Shown here: piece after piece, positions 1-6,475 of the stretch | Layout: each line of letters begins with the position of its first letter | Position numbering within the stretch: position 1 is the stretch's first letter | Origin: RBG-13-66-14 sp964436465 | Lineage (GTDB): Bacteria > RBG-13-66-14 | Length of the DNA stretch: 57,668 bases | Direction of reading: 5' to 3' | Assembly: GCA_964436465.1 (NCBI GenBank) | Contig: CAYTCV010000008.1 | Coordinates: 1-57,668, forward strand | The notes under the pieces: generated by a model | What the model saw: only the letters and a program-made list of their open reading frames with translations | Told to the model about the DNA's origin: nothing | Database searches by the model: none | Made by a program: the position numbers and the translations under genes

Positions 1-4
1 TCAC
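1..4 (-). CDS. 5' end of a leftward gene running off the window
   Basis: Read on the minus strand, the first bases show a GTG start codon (bases 4-2) preceded at about 6 bases by an AAAGGAG Shine-Dalgarno sequence (bases 9-15). This is what the start of a gene divergent from the Na/Pi transporter would look like. Only the start codon lies inside the window, so nothing can be said about the product. Confidence 0.4.
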
Positions 5-233
5 GATTTCTCCTTTGCTTGAGCCCATTCGGGCGAAGAGCAGTTTTCAGACCACTGCGGAACCTTGAAAACTCTGTCCGGAAAAGATTACGTAAGTTTA
101 GCACAGGGTAGAGCGAATTTCCATTTTTTTTGCCCCGCCGCACCGCCCGCCGTCTCCCGCTCGGCCGGGAATCGGCGTCCACATGCGGCCCGGCGCCTCC
201 CCGCCTCCGCTCCGGCCGTCCGTAGGCTCCATG

Positions 234-263
234 TTGACAAGCCTCACCGCATCCCCGTAATAT
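234..263 (+). promoter_or_regulatory. sigma70-type promoter of the Na/Pi transporter
   Basis: A perfect TTGACA (234-239) and TAATAT (258-263) are separated by 18 bases, placing the transcript start near 270, about 45 bases before the ATG. The rest of 1-315 shows no gene beyond the divergent start at the left edge. Confidence 0.75.
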
Positions 264-315
264 GACCATTTAGCCTCGGCCATCACGCCACACCCGAGCA
301 CCCATCATCGCCTAA

Positions 316-1455
316 ATGGACGAACCAAGGTCAGACCTGGAATCGGGACGGACCGGACCGAAGGTCGCGTCCCCGTTTATTTCCGTCCTGAAGGTGTTCG
401 GCGTCCTCGCGTTCCTGTACCTCTTCATGCTGTCCATCAAGCTGATGGGCGCGTCCTTCAAGGGATTCGGCCACGACTTCGCCGCGGGGCTCGTTGCGGG
501 GACGTCCAGCCCCATCGTCGGCCTCTTCGTGGGCATCCTGACCACCAGCATCGTCCAGAGCTCCTCCACCGTCACCAGCATGCTGGTGGCGCTGGTCGCC
601 ACCGGCTCCATGGGTATAGGCGTGGCGGTGCCCATCGTGCTGGGGGCCAACATCGGCACCACCATCACCAACACCATCGTCAGCCTGACCCACATCACCC
701 GGCGGGACGAGTTCCACCGCGCGCTGGCCGGGGCGACCGTCCACGACATGTTCAACATCTGCGCCGTCGCGGTGTTGATGCCCATCGAGTGCATCTTTCA
801 CCCCCTGCAGAAGCTCGGGTGCTGGCTGGCCGGTGTCTCCACGACCGGCGGCGGCGGCGGCGGCTTCGCCTTCATGAGCCCCCTGAACGCCGTCATCGAC
901 CCTGTTGTGGACCAGATAATCGGCCTCACCGGCGGGACGTACTGGCTGGCCCTGGTAATCGCCCTGACTCTCCTGTTCGTTTCGCTCCGGTACCTGGTTA
1001 AGCTGATGCGGAGCCTGCTGATAGAGAAGTTCGAACGGGTTCTTCACAGCTACCTATTCAAAACGCCGCTCAGGGCCTTCATCCTCGGGCTTCTGTTCAC
1101 CGCCATCGTCCAGTCCAGCTCCGTGACCACCTCCCTGATGGTCCCCCTCGTGGGGGCGGCGCTGTTGACGGTGGAACAGGTTTTCCCCTACACTCTGGGC
1201 GCGAACGTGGGCACGACGGTTACAGCGCTCCTGGCCGCCCTGGCGGCGGGTGAGCCGGCCGGCCTCGCCGTGGCCTTCGTCCACATGTTCTTCAACATCT
1301 TCGGCATAGCAATCTTCTATCCCCTGCGCGCGGTGCCCCTGTCGATGGCCAGGGCGCTCAGTAATCTGGTCAAGAAAAATCGGGCCACCGCTATCGTGTT
1401 CATCGGGGTTATCTTCTTCCTTATACCCGTTCTGGTCATTTTCATCTTCAACTAG
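316..1455 (+). CDS. Na+/phosphate cotransporter (NptA/PF02690 family), PhoU domain detached
   Basis: Membrane carrier predicted to import phosphate with sodium, or to balance it. The two inverted Na_Pi_cotrans repeats are visible: each has a QSSS signature (Gln81 in SIVQSSST and about Gln266 in AIVQSSSV) and a GANIGTT/GANVGTT motif. Roughly eight to ten hydrophobic segments fill the 379 residues. Many family members are 530-570 residues because a PhoU-like domain is fused at the C-terminus. Here the chain stops after the last membrane segment and the PhoU part is the next gene, 10 bases downstream. No strong Shine-Dalgarno precedes the ATG, but a near-consensus promoter lies 50 bases upstream. 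The substrate is inferred from the family. Confidence 0.88.
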   Translation: MDEPRSDLESGRTGPKVASPFISVLKVFGVLAFLYLFMLSIKLMGASFKGFGHDFAAGLVAGTSSPIVGLFVGILTTSIVQSSSTVTSMLVALVATGSMGIGVAVPIVLGANIGTTITNTIVSLTHITRRDEFHRALAGATVHDMFNICAVAVLMPIECIFHPLQKLGCWLAGVSTTGGGGGGFAFMSPLNAVIDPVVDQIIGLTGGTYWLALVIALTLLFVSLRYLVKLMRSLLIEKFERVLHSYLFKTPLRAFILGLLFTAIVQSSSVTTSLMVPLVGAALLTVEQVFPYTLGANVGTTVTALLAALAAGEPAGLAVAFVHMFFNIFGIAIFYPLRAVPLSMARALSNLVKKNRATAIVFIGVIFFLIPVLVIFIFN

Positions 1456-1465
1456 GGAAGCTACC

Positions 1466-2155
1466 ATGTTTGAGAAATTCATGGAGGCCTGGCGGAGCAA
1501 GGGGCTCCTGAACCAGGCCCTGGAAAAAACGAGGCAGATGATTGAAACCGTGGCCAAGACGTACTCCTACGCGCGGGAGTACCTTCTGCACGGACAAAAA
1601 CCCGCCGTGGATATCTACGGGAGGGACCGCTTCGTCAACCACCTCAACCGGGAAATCCGGCGCCTCATCGCCGAGCACCTGGTAATCAATCCCGGAGGCA
1701 ATCCCACGGCGTGTCTGGTTCTTCTGAACGTGAACATAGACCTGGAGCGGGTGGGCGACTTCATCAAGAACCTCTACGAGGTGGCCGTGGCGTACCCCGG
1801 CCCCATCCTCGAATCGAAGTACCACCGCCTGGCCGAGCTTCTGGCTACGGAGGAACTGGTGCGGGACGGTTTCGGGCTTACGCTGAAGGGCTTCATGGAG
1901 CTGGACGCCGGGGCGGCTCAGCAGGTGTTGGTGAACCACAAGAACGTGTCCGCGAAGACCAACGAACTGATCAACGAGCTTTTCGTCAAGACCGACCTGT
2001 CGGTGACGGACGCGGTGATGGCGGTCCTGGTCTGCCGTTACCTGAAGCGAATCAGCGCCCACCTCATGAACGTGGCCTCGACGGTCGTCAACCCCTTCGA
2101 TTGGGTCAGTTACCAGTACGACGGGGACCCCGCGGACGCCCAGGAGCTGGATTAG
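1466..2155 (+). CDS. PhoU-like helical protein paired with the Na/Pi transporter
   Basis: A 229-residue all-helical cytosolic protein with two PhoU-type three-helix bundles. The acidic metal-binding signature is seen in DLERVGDFIKNLYE near residues 90-105 (E/DxxRxxD), with a second, weaker copy around CRYLKRISAHLMN near residue 195. In related bacteria this domain is fused to the Na/Pi carrier, so it probably gates or senses phosphate flux rather than acting on the Pst/PhoR system; no pst genes are nearby. The ATG follows a GGGAAG Shine-Dalgarno 10 bases after the transporter stop, so the two are cotranscribed. The name PhoU-like is deliberately general. Confidence 0.82.
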   Translation: MFEKFMEAWRSKGLLNQALEKTRQMIETVAKTYSYAREYLLHGQKPAVDIYGRDRFVNHLNREIRRLIAEHLVINPGGNPTACLVLLNVNIDLERVGDFIKNLYEVAVAYPGPILESKYHRLAELLATEELVRDGFGLTLKGFMELDAGAAQQVLVNHKNVSAKTNELINELFVKTDLSVTDAVMAVLVCRYLKRISAHLMNVASTVVNPFDWVSYQYDGDPADAQELD

Positions 2156-2164
2156 GAGCACACG

Positions 2165-3280
2165 ATGCATTTACGCGAATTGTCCGAACAGGACATCATC
2201 AAGCGGCTGACCGCCATCCTGTTGTCGAACAGCCCTACGCGGGTGGCCGAAACGGACGTCCTGCGCACCACCCGCGAGGACCGGCAGCCCTCCAGCGGCA
2301 GCGGTCGGTTCAGGCCCCCGCTGATGCGCGGCGTGCGCGTCGGTCCGGGCCACGACGCCGCCGTGGTCACCCCGAACGCCGGATTCGACCTGGTGGTCAC
2401 CTGCGACCAGCAGGTCGAGGGCACCCACTTCGACCTCGAGCTCATGGGGGAGGAGGCGGTGGGCCGTCGGGCCCTGGCCGCGGCGGTGAGCGACCTGGCC
2501 CCCTTCGGCGCCGTGCCGCTGTGGGCCACCATTTCCGTGGCCGCCTCACCGGAGGTCAGGCTGGAGACCCTCGAGCAGGTTTTCCGCGGGCTGGCCTGGG
2601 CGGCCGATGAGCTGTCCGCGCCCTTCTCCGGCGGGAACTGGTCGAAGCTGGCCTTCATCGGCGGCGACCTGGCCACGACCCGGGGGCTCATCTACCTGGA
2701 CATCTGCATCATCGGCCAGCGCCCCGGCACCTGGGCCCCCGGGGGCCGGTCGGGGGCGAAGCCCGGCGACACCATCTACCTGAGCGGTCCCACCGGGATG
2801 GCCGCGGGCGGGTTCTGGCTCATCAAAAACCAGAAAACTACCTTCTCCGGCTCCGAGAAGCTGCGCAAGGCCTTTTTGTGGCCGGAAATCGAGCTGGAGC
2901 TCGGCGTCCGGCTCTGGCGCGACGCGCGGCTCACCACCTGCGCCGACACCTCCGATTCCCTCGGTGAGCAGCTCCGGCTTCTGGCGGAGGCCTCCGACGT
3001 GGGGGTGCAGGTTTCCGAGGACCGCCTGCCGCTGCCGCCGACGCTCGTGGCGGTCGCCGAGGCCATGGGAATCGAGCCGGTGCAACTGGTCCTGGGGGGC
3101 GGCGAGGACTTCCGACTGCTGCTCACCGGACCCGCCGGATTGGAGCAACGCGAGAAGGCTCTGGTGCCCATCGGCCAGGTGCTGCCCCGGGAGGAGGGGG
3201 TCCGCCTCCTCGGCCTGGACGGCGTGCGCCGGGAGCTGCCCGGTCCGATGTTCAGCCACTTCGGCGGCGCGGCGGAATAG
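2165..3280 (+). CDS. thiL: thiamine-monophosphate kinase
   Basis: ThiL phosphorylates thiamine monophosphate to the diphosphate cofactor using ATP, in the cytosol. The family's order is visible: GPGHDAAVV near residue 58 (usual GDDAA), CDQQVEGTHF near 80 (usual TDxLVEGVHF), AAVSDLAPFGA near 108, GGDLATT near 168, ADTSDSLGEQL near 260 (usual DxSDGL), and GGGEDFRLL near 310 (usual GGxDYELL). At 371 residues it is longer than the usual 310-340. The extra length is an N-terminal insert of about 30 residues rich in Arg, Ser and Pro after the first helix. AGGAG overlaps the PhoU stop and sets the ATG start. No other thiamine gene is nearby, so its place here is positional rather than pathway-based. 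Confidence 0.88.
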   Translation: MHLRELSEQDIIKRLTAILLSNSPTRVAETDVLRTTREDRQPSSGSGRFRPPLMRGVRVGPGHDAAVVTPNAGFDLVVTCDQQVEGTHFDLELMGEEAVGRRALAAAVSDLAPFGAVPLWATISVAASPEVRLETLEQVFRGLAWAADELSAPFSGGNWSKLAFIGGDLATTRGLIYLDICIIGQRPGTWAPGGRSGAKPGDTIYLSGPTGMAAGGFWLIKNQKTTFSGSEKLRKAFLWPEIELELGVRLWRDARLTTCADTSDSLGEQLRLLAEASDVGVQVSEDRLPLPPTLVAVAEAMGIEPVQLVLGGGEDFRLLLTGPAGLEQREKALVPIGQVLPREEGVRLLGLDGVRRELPGPMFSHFGGAAE

Positions 3281-3334
3281 CCTCTCGCGCCCGGCTACGC
3301 GCGGAGTGGCACATTCCGGGCCGCCCCATATGGA

Positions 3335-3363
3335 TTGACCTCCGACCCGCCCTGGACTATAAT
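3335..3363 (+). promoter_or_regulatory. sigma70-type promoter of ftsE
   Basis: TTGACC (3335-3340), a 17-base spacer and a perfect TATAAT (3358-3363) place the transcript start near 3370. It lies in the 128-base gap between thiL and ftsE and would drive ftsE, the toxin-antitoxin cassette and ftsX as one transcript. Confidence 0.75.
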
Positions 3364-3408
3364 CAGCTCAACTTTAAGACTGACATCGAGTTAGCGCAGA
3401 GGAACCCC

Positions 3409-4074
3409 GTGGTCCAAGTCGCCAGCTTCCAGCACGTCGCCAAGCGCTACCCCCGCGGCATCCTGGCCCTCCACGACGTCAACCTCGAGCTCCCCAAGGG
3501 CGAGTTCACCTTCCTCACCGGCCCGTCCGGCGCCGGTAAAACCACCTTCCTCAAGCTCCTCTTCGGCGAGGAGCGCCCGACGGAGGGCGGGCTCGCGGTC
3601 CTGGGGCACGACATGAACCGGCTGAAAATCCGCCATCTGCCGGACCTGAGGCGGCGTATCGGAGTGGTGTTTCAGGACTTCCGCCTCCTGCCCCGACGGA
3701 CCACCGTGGAAAATCTGGACATCGCGCTGCGGATTCGACGCCTGTCCAAAGACGAGCGTCAGCGGCGCATAGACTCCATCCTGCGAATAGTGGAGCTGGA
3801 GGGGCGGGCCGATTCCTTCGCCGAGGAGCTCTCCGGCGGTGAGCAGCAGCGAGTCGCCATCGCCCGCGCCATCTCCGGCGACCCCGAGCTTCTACTGGCC
3901 GACGAGCCGACGGGCAACCTGGACCCCGACCTCTCGCAGAAAATCATGGACCTGCTGCGTAAAATCGCCTCGCGCGGGACCACGGTCATCGTGGCCACCC
4001 ACGACTACGAGATGGTCAAGCGCATAGAGGCCCGCGCCATACACATCGAAGCCGGCCGGGTGCTGGTGCAGTAG
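3409..4074 (+). CDS. ftsE: cell division ABC-type ATPase FtsE
   Basis: ATPase of the FtsEX complex, which sits at the divisome and controls septal peptidoglycan hydrolases through FtsX. All ABC motifs are intact: Walker A GPSGAGKTT (about 38-46), Q-loop VVFQDFRLLP (about 88-97), signature LSGGEQQR (about 143), Walker B LLADEP (about 165) and switch His in ATHD. The length of 221 residues is typical. The GTG start is the first in-frame start after the promoter. The partner gene ftsX normally follows within a few bases or overlaps; here it is 651 bases away, with an MNT/HEPN cassette in between. Confidence 0.93.
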   Translation: MVQVASFQHVAKRYPRGILALHDVNLELPKGEFTFLTGPSGAGKTTFLKLLFGEERPTEGGLAVLGHDMNRLKIRHLPDLRRRIGVVFQDFRLLPRRTTVENLDIALRIRRLSKDERQRRIDSILRIVELEGRADSFAEELSGGEQQRVAIARAISGDPELLLADEPTGNLDPDLSQKIMDLLRKIASRGTTVIVATHDYEMVKRIEARAIHIEAGRVLVQ

Positions 4075-4086
4075 CGGACCCGAACC

Positions 4087-4395
4087 ATGTTCGACATCGA
4101 ACCCTACCTCGAAAAGCTCGAGGAGTTCTGCCGCCGGTGGAAAATCACCGAGGTGGCGCTCTTCGGCTCGGCGCTGCGCGACGACTTCGGTCCGGACTCC
4201 GATATAGACCTCATGGCGCGCTTCGAGCCCGGAGTTCACTGGACCATCCTGGACCACGTCCAGATGGAGGACGAGCTGGCGGAAATTTTCGGGCGGAAGG
4301 TGGACCTGGTAAGCCGATTGGCCTTGGATGAGAGCCGGAATCCATACCGGAAAAACGAGATACTCACTACCGCCAGGGTTATCTATGCCGGCTGA
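4087..4395 (+). CDS. MNT-domain antitoxin nucleotidyltransferase (MntA type)
   Basis: A minimal nucleotidyltransferase of 102 residues. The catalytic GSX10DXD signature is intact: Gly27-Ser28, then Asp39 and Asp41 in DSDIDL. In characterised MntA/HepT pairs such a protein adds AMP to a tyrosine of the HEPN toxin and so silences it. It starts 12 bases after the ftsE stop and its TGA overlaps the ATG of the HEPN frame, the standard cassette layout. It sits inside what should be an uninterrupted ftsEX operon and is probably transcribed from the ftsE promoter. The frame looks functional even though the toxin frame does not. Confidence 0.85.
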   Translation: MFDIEPYLEKLEEFCRRWKITEVALFGSALRDDFGPDSDIDLMARFEPGVHWTILDHVQMEDELAEIFGRKVDLVSRLALDESRNPYRKNEILTTARVIYAG

Positions 4396-4723
4396 CGATA
4401 TTAGTTTCGCCAAGGATATTCTGTAAGCCGCCAAGGATGCCGTCGATTTCGTCGGCAACCTAAACCGGAACGAATTCGAGGAGGATATAAAGACTCAAGC
4501 AACCGTCATTCAAAGATTCACTGTAATCGGAGAGGCCGTCAAACGGCTTTCCCAAGGATTTCTGGAACGGTACTCGGATATCCCGTGGAGTAAAATGGCA
4601 CGGATGAGGGATTTTCTCGTCCACTACTATCACAGGATTAATTTTCACGAAGTTTGGGATACGTGTAAAAACGATTTACCGATGCTTATTAAGAACATGA
4701 AGTCTTTTCTCGGCGAGGACTGA
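4385..4723 (+). pseudogene. HEPN toxin (HepT type) frame broken by TAA at codon 14
   Basis: Reading from the ATG at 4385, which overlaps the MNT stop, gives a 113-codon HEPN frame ending in TGA at 4721-4723, with one internal stop: TAA at 4424-4426 (codon 14). The HepT signature RX4HXY is intact (Arg75, His80, Tyr82 in RDFLVHYY). The codons around the stop read DIL-stop-AAKDAV, a position where a charged residue such as Glu (GAA) would be expected, so a single G-to-T change could explain it. No ATG, GTG or TTG lies soon after the stop; the next ATG is just before the active site. Base composition is distinctly low: three sampled 60-base lines count 48%, 47% and 37% GC. This suggests recent transfer followed by loss of the toxin. 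A sequencing error cannot be excluded. Confidence 0.82.
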
Positions 4724-4725
4724 CC

Positions 4726-5595
4726 GTGGGCAACCTGGGCTACTACATCCGCGAGGGGTTCTCCGGCCTGCGGCGCGGCGGCTCGGGCAGCGCCGGCGCG
4801 GTGCTCACCGTCGTCCTGTCCATCCTGGTCCTGGGCGTCGTGCTCCTGGTCGTGCGCAACCTCCAGGTGCTGGTGGAGGAGGCCCGCGCCGAGGTCGAGG
4901 TCGAGGCGTACGTCGCCGGCGACCCCACCCCGACGGAACTCTCCTACATCGAGACCACCATCACCGGGCTCCCCGGCGTCGAGGCGGTGCGCTACGTGTC
5001 CAAGGCCGAGGCCCTCGAGGAGCTGCGCGGCATGCTCGGCGAGGACCAGTACCTCCTGTCCGAAATCGAGGAGAACCCCCTCCCGGCCTCGTTCCGTCTC
5101 ACGATGACCCCGGATTACCGCACCGACGAGCGTCTGGCCCAGACCGCCGACCAGCTCGAGCTCGTCCCGGGCGTGACCCGCGTTTCATACGGTCGGGAGT
5201 GGGTGGAATCTCTGTCGGAAATCGTGCGCATCGCGGGGCTCGGCGGGTTGGTCATCGGCGGGGTGCTGGCGCTGGCCTCGGTGCTGGTGGTGGGCAACGC
5301 CGTGGCGCTTTCCGTTTACATGCGGCGGGACGAAATAACCATCCTCAAGGTCGTGGGCGCCACGCACGGCTTCATCCGGCGGCCCTTCGTCGTCGAGGGC
5401 TTTCTGGTGGGCATCCTGGGCGGGGCAATCGGGGTGCTGCTCGTGTACGTTCTCTACGCCACGGTGGGCCGGCTCGTCGGGGCGAGCGTATTCCTGCCCT
5501 GGGAGTGGTGGCTGGGATTGGTGGGGTTGGGCGCGCTCGTGGGCGTCATCGGGAGCTTCTTCGCCGCCGCGGGCCACGTCCACCGGGCGAAGTGA
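4726..5595 (+). CDS. ftsX: cell division permease-like protein FtsX
   Basis: Membrane partner of FtsE; it passes ATPase-driven movements to cell-wall hydrolases outside the membrane. The 289 residues show the FtsX plan: one N-terminal membrane helix (about 23-44), an extracytoplasmic domain (about 48-165) with the family's TSEALEELR-like stretch at SKAEALEELRG, then three C-terminal helices (about 168-190, 215-245, 255-280). The GTG start at 4726 is two bases after the HEPN stop, and its Shine-Dalgarno (GGCGAGG) lies within the last codons of the HEPN frame. Translation therefore now depends on sequence brought by the cassette. High GC returns abruptly at this gene. Confidence 0.92.
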   Translation: MGNLGYYIREGFSGLRRGGSGSAGAVLTVVLSILVLGVVLLVVRNLQVLVEEARAEVEVEAYVAGDPTPTELSYIETTITGLPGVEAVRYVSKAEALEELRGMLGEDQYLLSEIEENPLPASFRLTMTPDYRTDERLAQTADQLELVPGVTRVSYGREWVESLSEIVRIAGLGGLVIGGVLALASVLVVGNAVALSVYMRRDEITILKVVGATHGFIRRPFVVEGFLVGILGGAIGVLLVYVLYATVGRLVGASVFLPWEWWLGLVGLGALVGVIGSFFAAAGHVHRAK

Positions 5596-5610
5596 TAATT
5601 CTTATCGATT

Positions 5611-5639
5611 GAGACAAGGGGCTTAAGCCCCTTGTTTTG
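5611..5639. repeat. intergenic palindrome, family A (copy 1)
   Basis: GAGACAAGGGG / CCCCTTGT forms a near-perfect palindrome around a central CTTAAG (ACAAGGGGCTTAAGCCCCTTGT, 5614-5635). Related copies occur at about 11993, 30068, 47937 and 53514, always between genes. It sits just after ftsX and just before a terminator. Confidence 0.7.
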
Positions 5640-5652
5640 AGCACCTGGAACG

Positions 5653-5678
5653 GCGGGGAGTCGGCTCCCCGCTTTTTT
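5653..5678. terminator. rho-independent terminator after ftsX
   Basis: An eight-base-pair GC stem (5653-5660 with 5665-5672) and a four-base loop, followed by six T residues (5673-5678), give a strong terminator for the rightward ftsEX transcript. Its T-run overlaps the far end of the leftward broken lipoprotein gene. Confidence 0.85.
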
Positions 5679-6204
5679 ATCCGTTCAACGCCTTCAGTTG
5701 TCCCCAGGACAGGCGGACGGTCCCGGCGTCGCCCGTCAGTTGAACCCGGACCTCGCGCCGGTCCAGCTCCTTCCACACCGACCCCGCGGACCCCTCGCAG
5801 GCGCCGACGACGAAGACCAGCCGTATGTCGCCCCCACGGCCGTGCGGCGTGATGACGAGGTCGGCGTGGTACTAGCCCCGGCCGGTCAGGGCCCGGTCGG
5901 TGACGAAGCCCGTCCAGCGGCAGCCCTCCGGCGCGGGGTCGTTGAACTCCAGCCAGGCGGAGCAGCTCCGGCCGGGTTCGAGCCGTCCCGCGGCGTACCC
6001 GCCGTAACCCTCCGCCTCGACGGACCAGTCGGAGGGCGACAGGACGCCGAGGAAGCCGCAGACCGTCCGGTCGGAGTCGGCCATCACGTGGAGCGTCACG
6101 GGGAAGCGCTCGCCGGGCTCAATCTGCGGCGGCGCCTCGATGGAGGTCAGGTCCAGGCAGCCCGTCGCCAGGACCGAGGCCAAAAGGGCCCAGAACGCTT
6201 TCAT
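5677..6204 (-). pseudogene. small lipoprotein gene interrupted by an in-frame TAG
   Basis: A strong GGGGAGG Shine-Dalgarno six bases upstream fixes the ATG at 6204. The product begins with a lipoprotein-type signal peptide (Cys16 in LATGCLDL), then a beta-rich domain. At codon 111 (5874-5872) there is a TAG, yet the same frame stays open for 64 more codons with natural-looking protein sequence and ends with TAA at 5679-5677. The upstream and downstream parts have the same codon style. The simplest reading is one protein of about 175 residues with a nonsense mutation, though a 110-residue functional product is possible. TAG is used as an ordinary stop elsewhere here (ftsE, the PhoU-like gene), so recoding is unlikely. 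I do not recognise the family. Confidence 0.65.
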
Positions 6205-6292
6205 GGAAAACCTCCCCCGGATAGCGGTCTGAATACGGTCGTACGCCACCGAAACGCGTTTGCCCCGGAAATGGTTCCCCCCGGCGCCGCCC

Positions 6293-6321
6293 TTGACAGG
6301 CCCCCGGAGGCCCCGTAAACT
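6293..6321 (+). promoter_or_regulatory. sigma70-type promoter of valS
   Basis: A perfect TTGACA (6293-6298), a 17-base spacer and TAAACT (6316-6321) put the start near 6328. This leaves a leader of about 150 bases before the valS ATG. The leader contains a GC hairpin with CGGGGT/ACCCCG arms (6403-6408 with 6416-6421), but I see no T-box consensus in it. Confidence 0.65.
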
Positions 6322-6475
6322 TGGCGCCGACATGCGGAGAATTTGCGAGACAGCCGAAGGCTCCCGGAGAAGGGGGGGCGGCGCAACGCCGCGCACGGTC
6401 GCCGGGGTGCGCTGAACCCCGACGGTCCGGCGATTGGCGCCGGTCACCCAACCATTTTTTCCGGGAGATGACACC

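Noticed and set aside
331..1047. Leftward frame inside the Na/Pi transporter
   Set aside because: His/Gln/Gly/Asp-rich antisense shadow of a conserved membrane protein.
4424..5874. Stop-codon recoding (TAA or TAG read as an amino acid)
   Set aside because: TAA and TAG both end many intact genes here (valS ends TAA, ftsE and the PhoU-like gene end TAG), so general reassignment is excluded; local nonsense mutation is simpler.
6328..6475. T-box riboswitch in the valS leader
   Set aside because: No AGGGTGGNACCGCG-type T-box sequence and no antiterminator/terminator pair were found in the 150-base leader.
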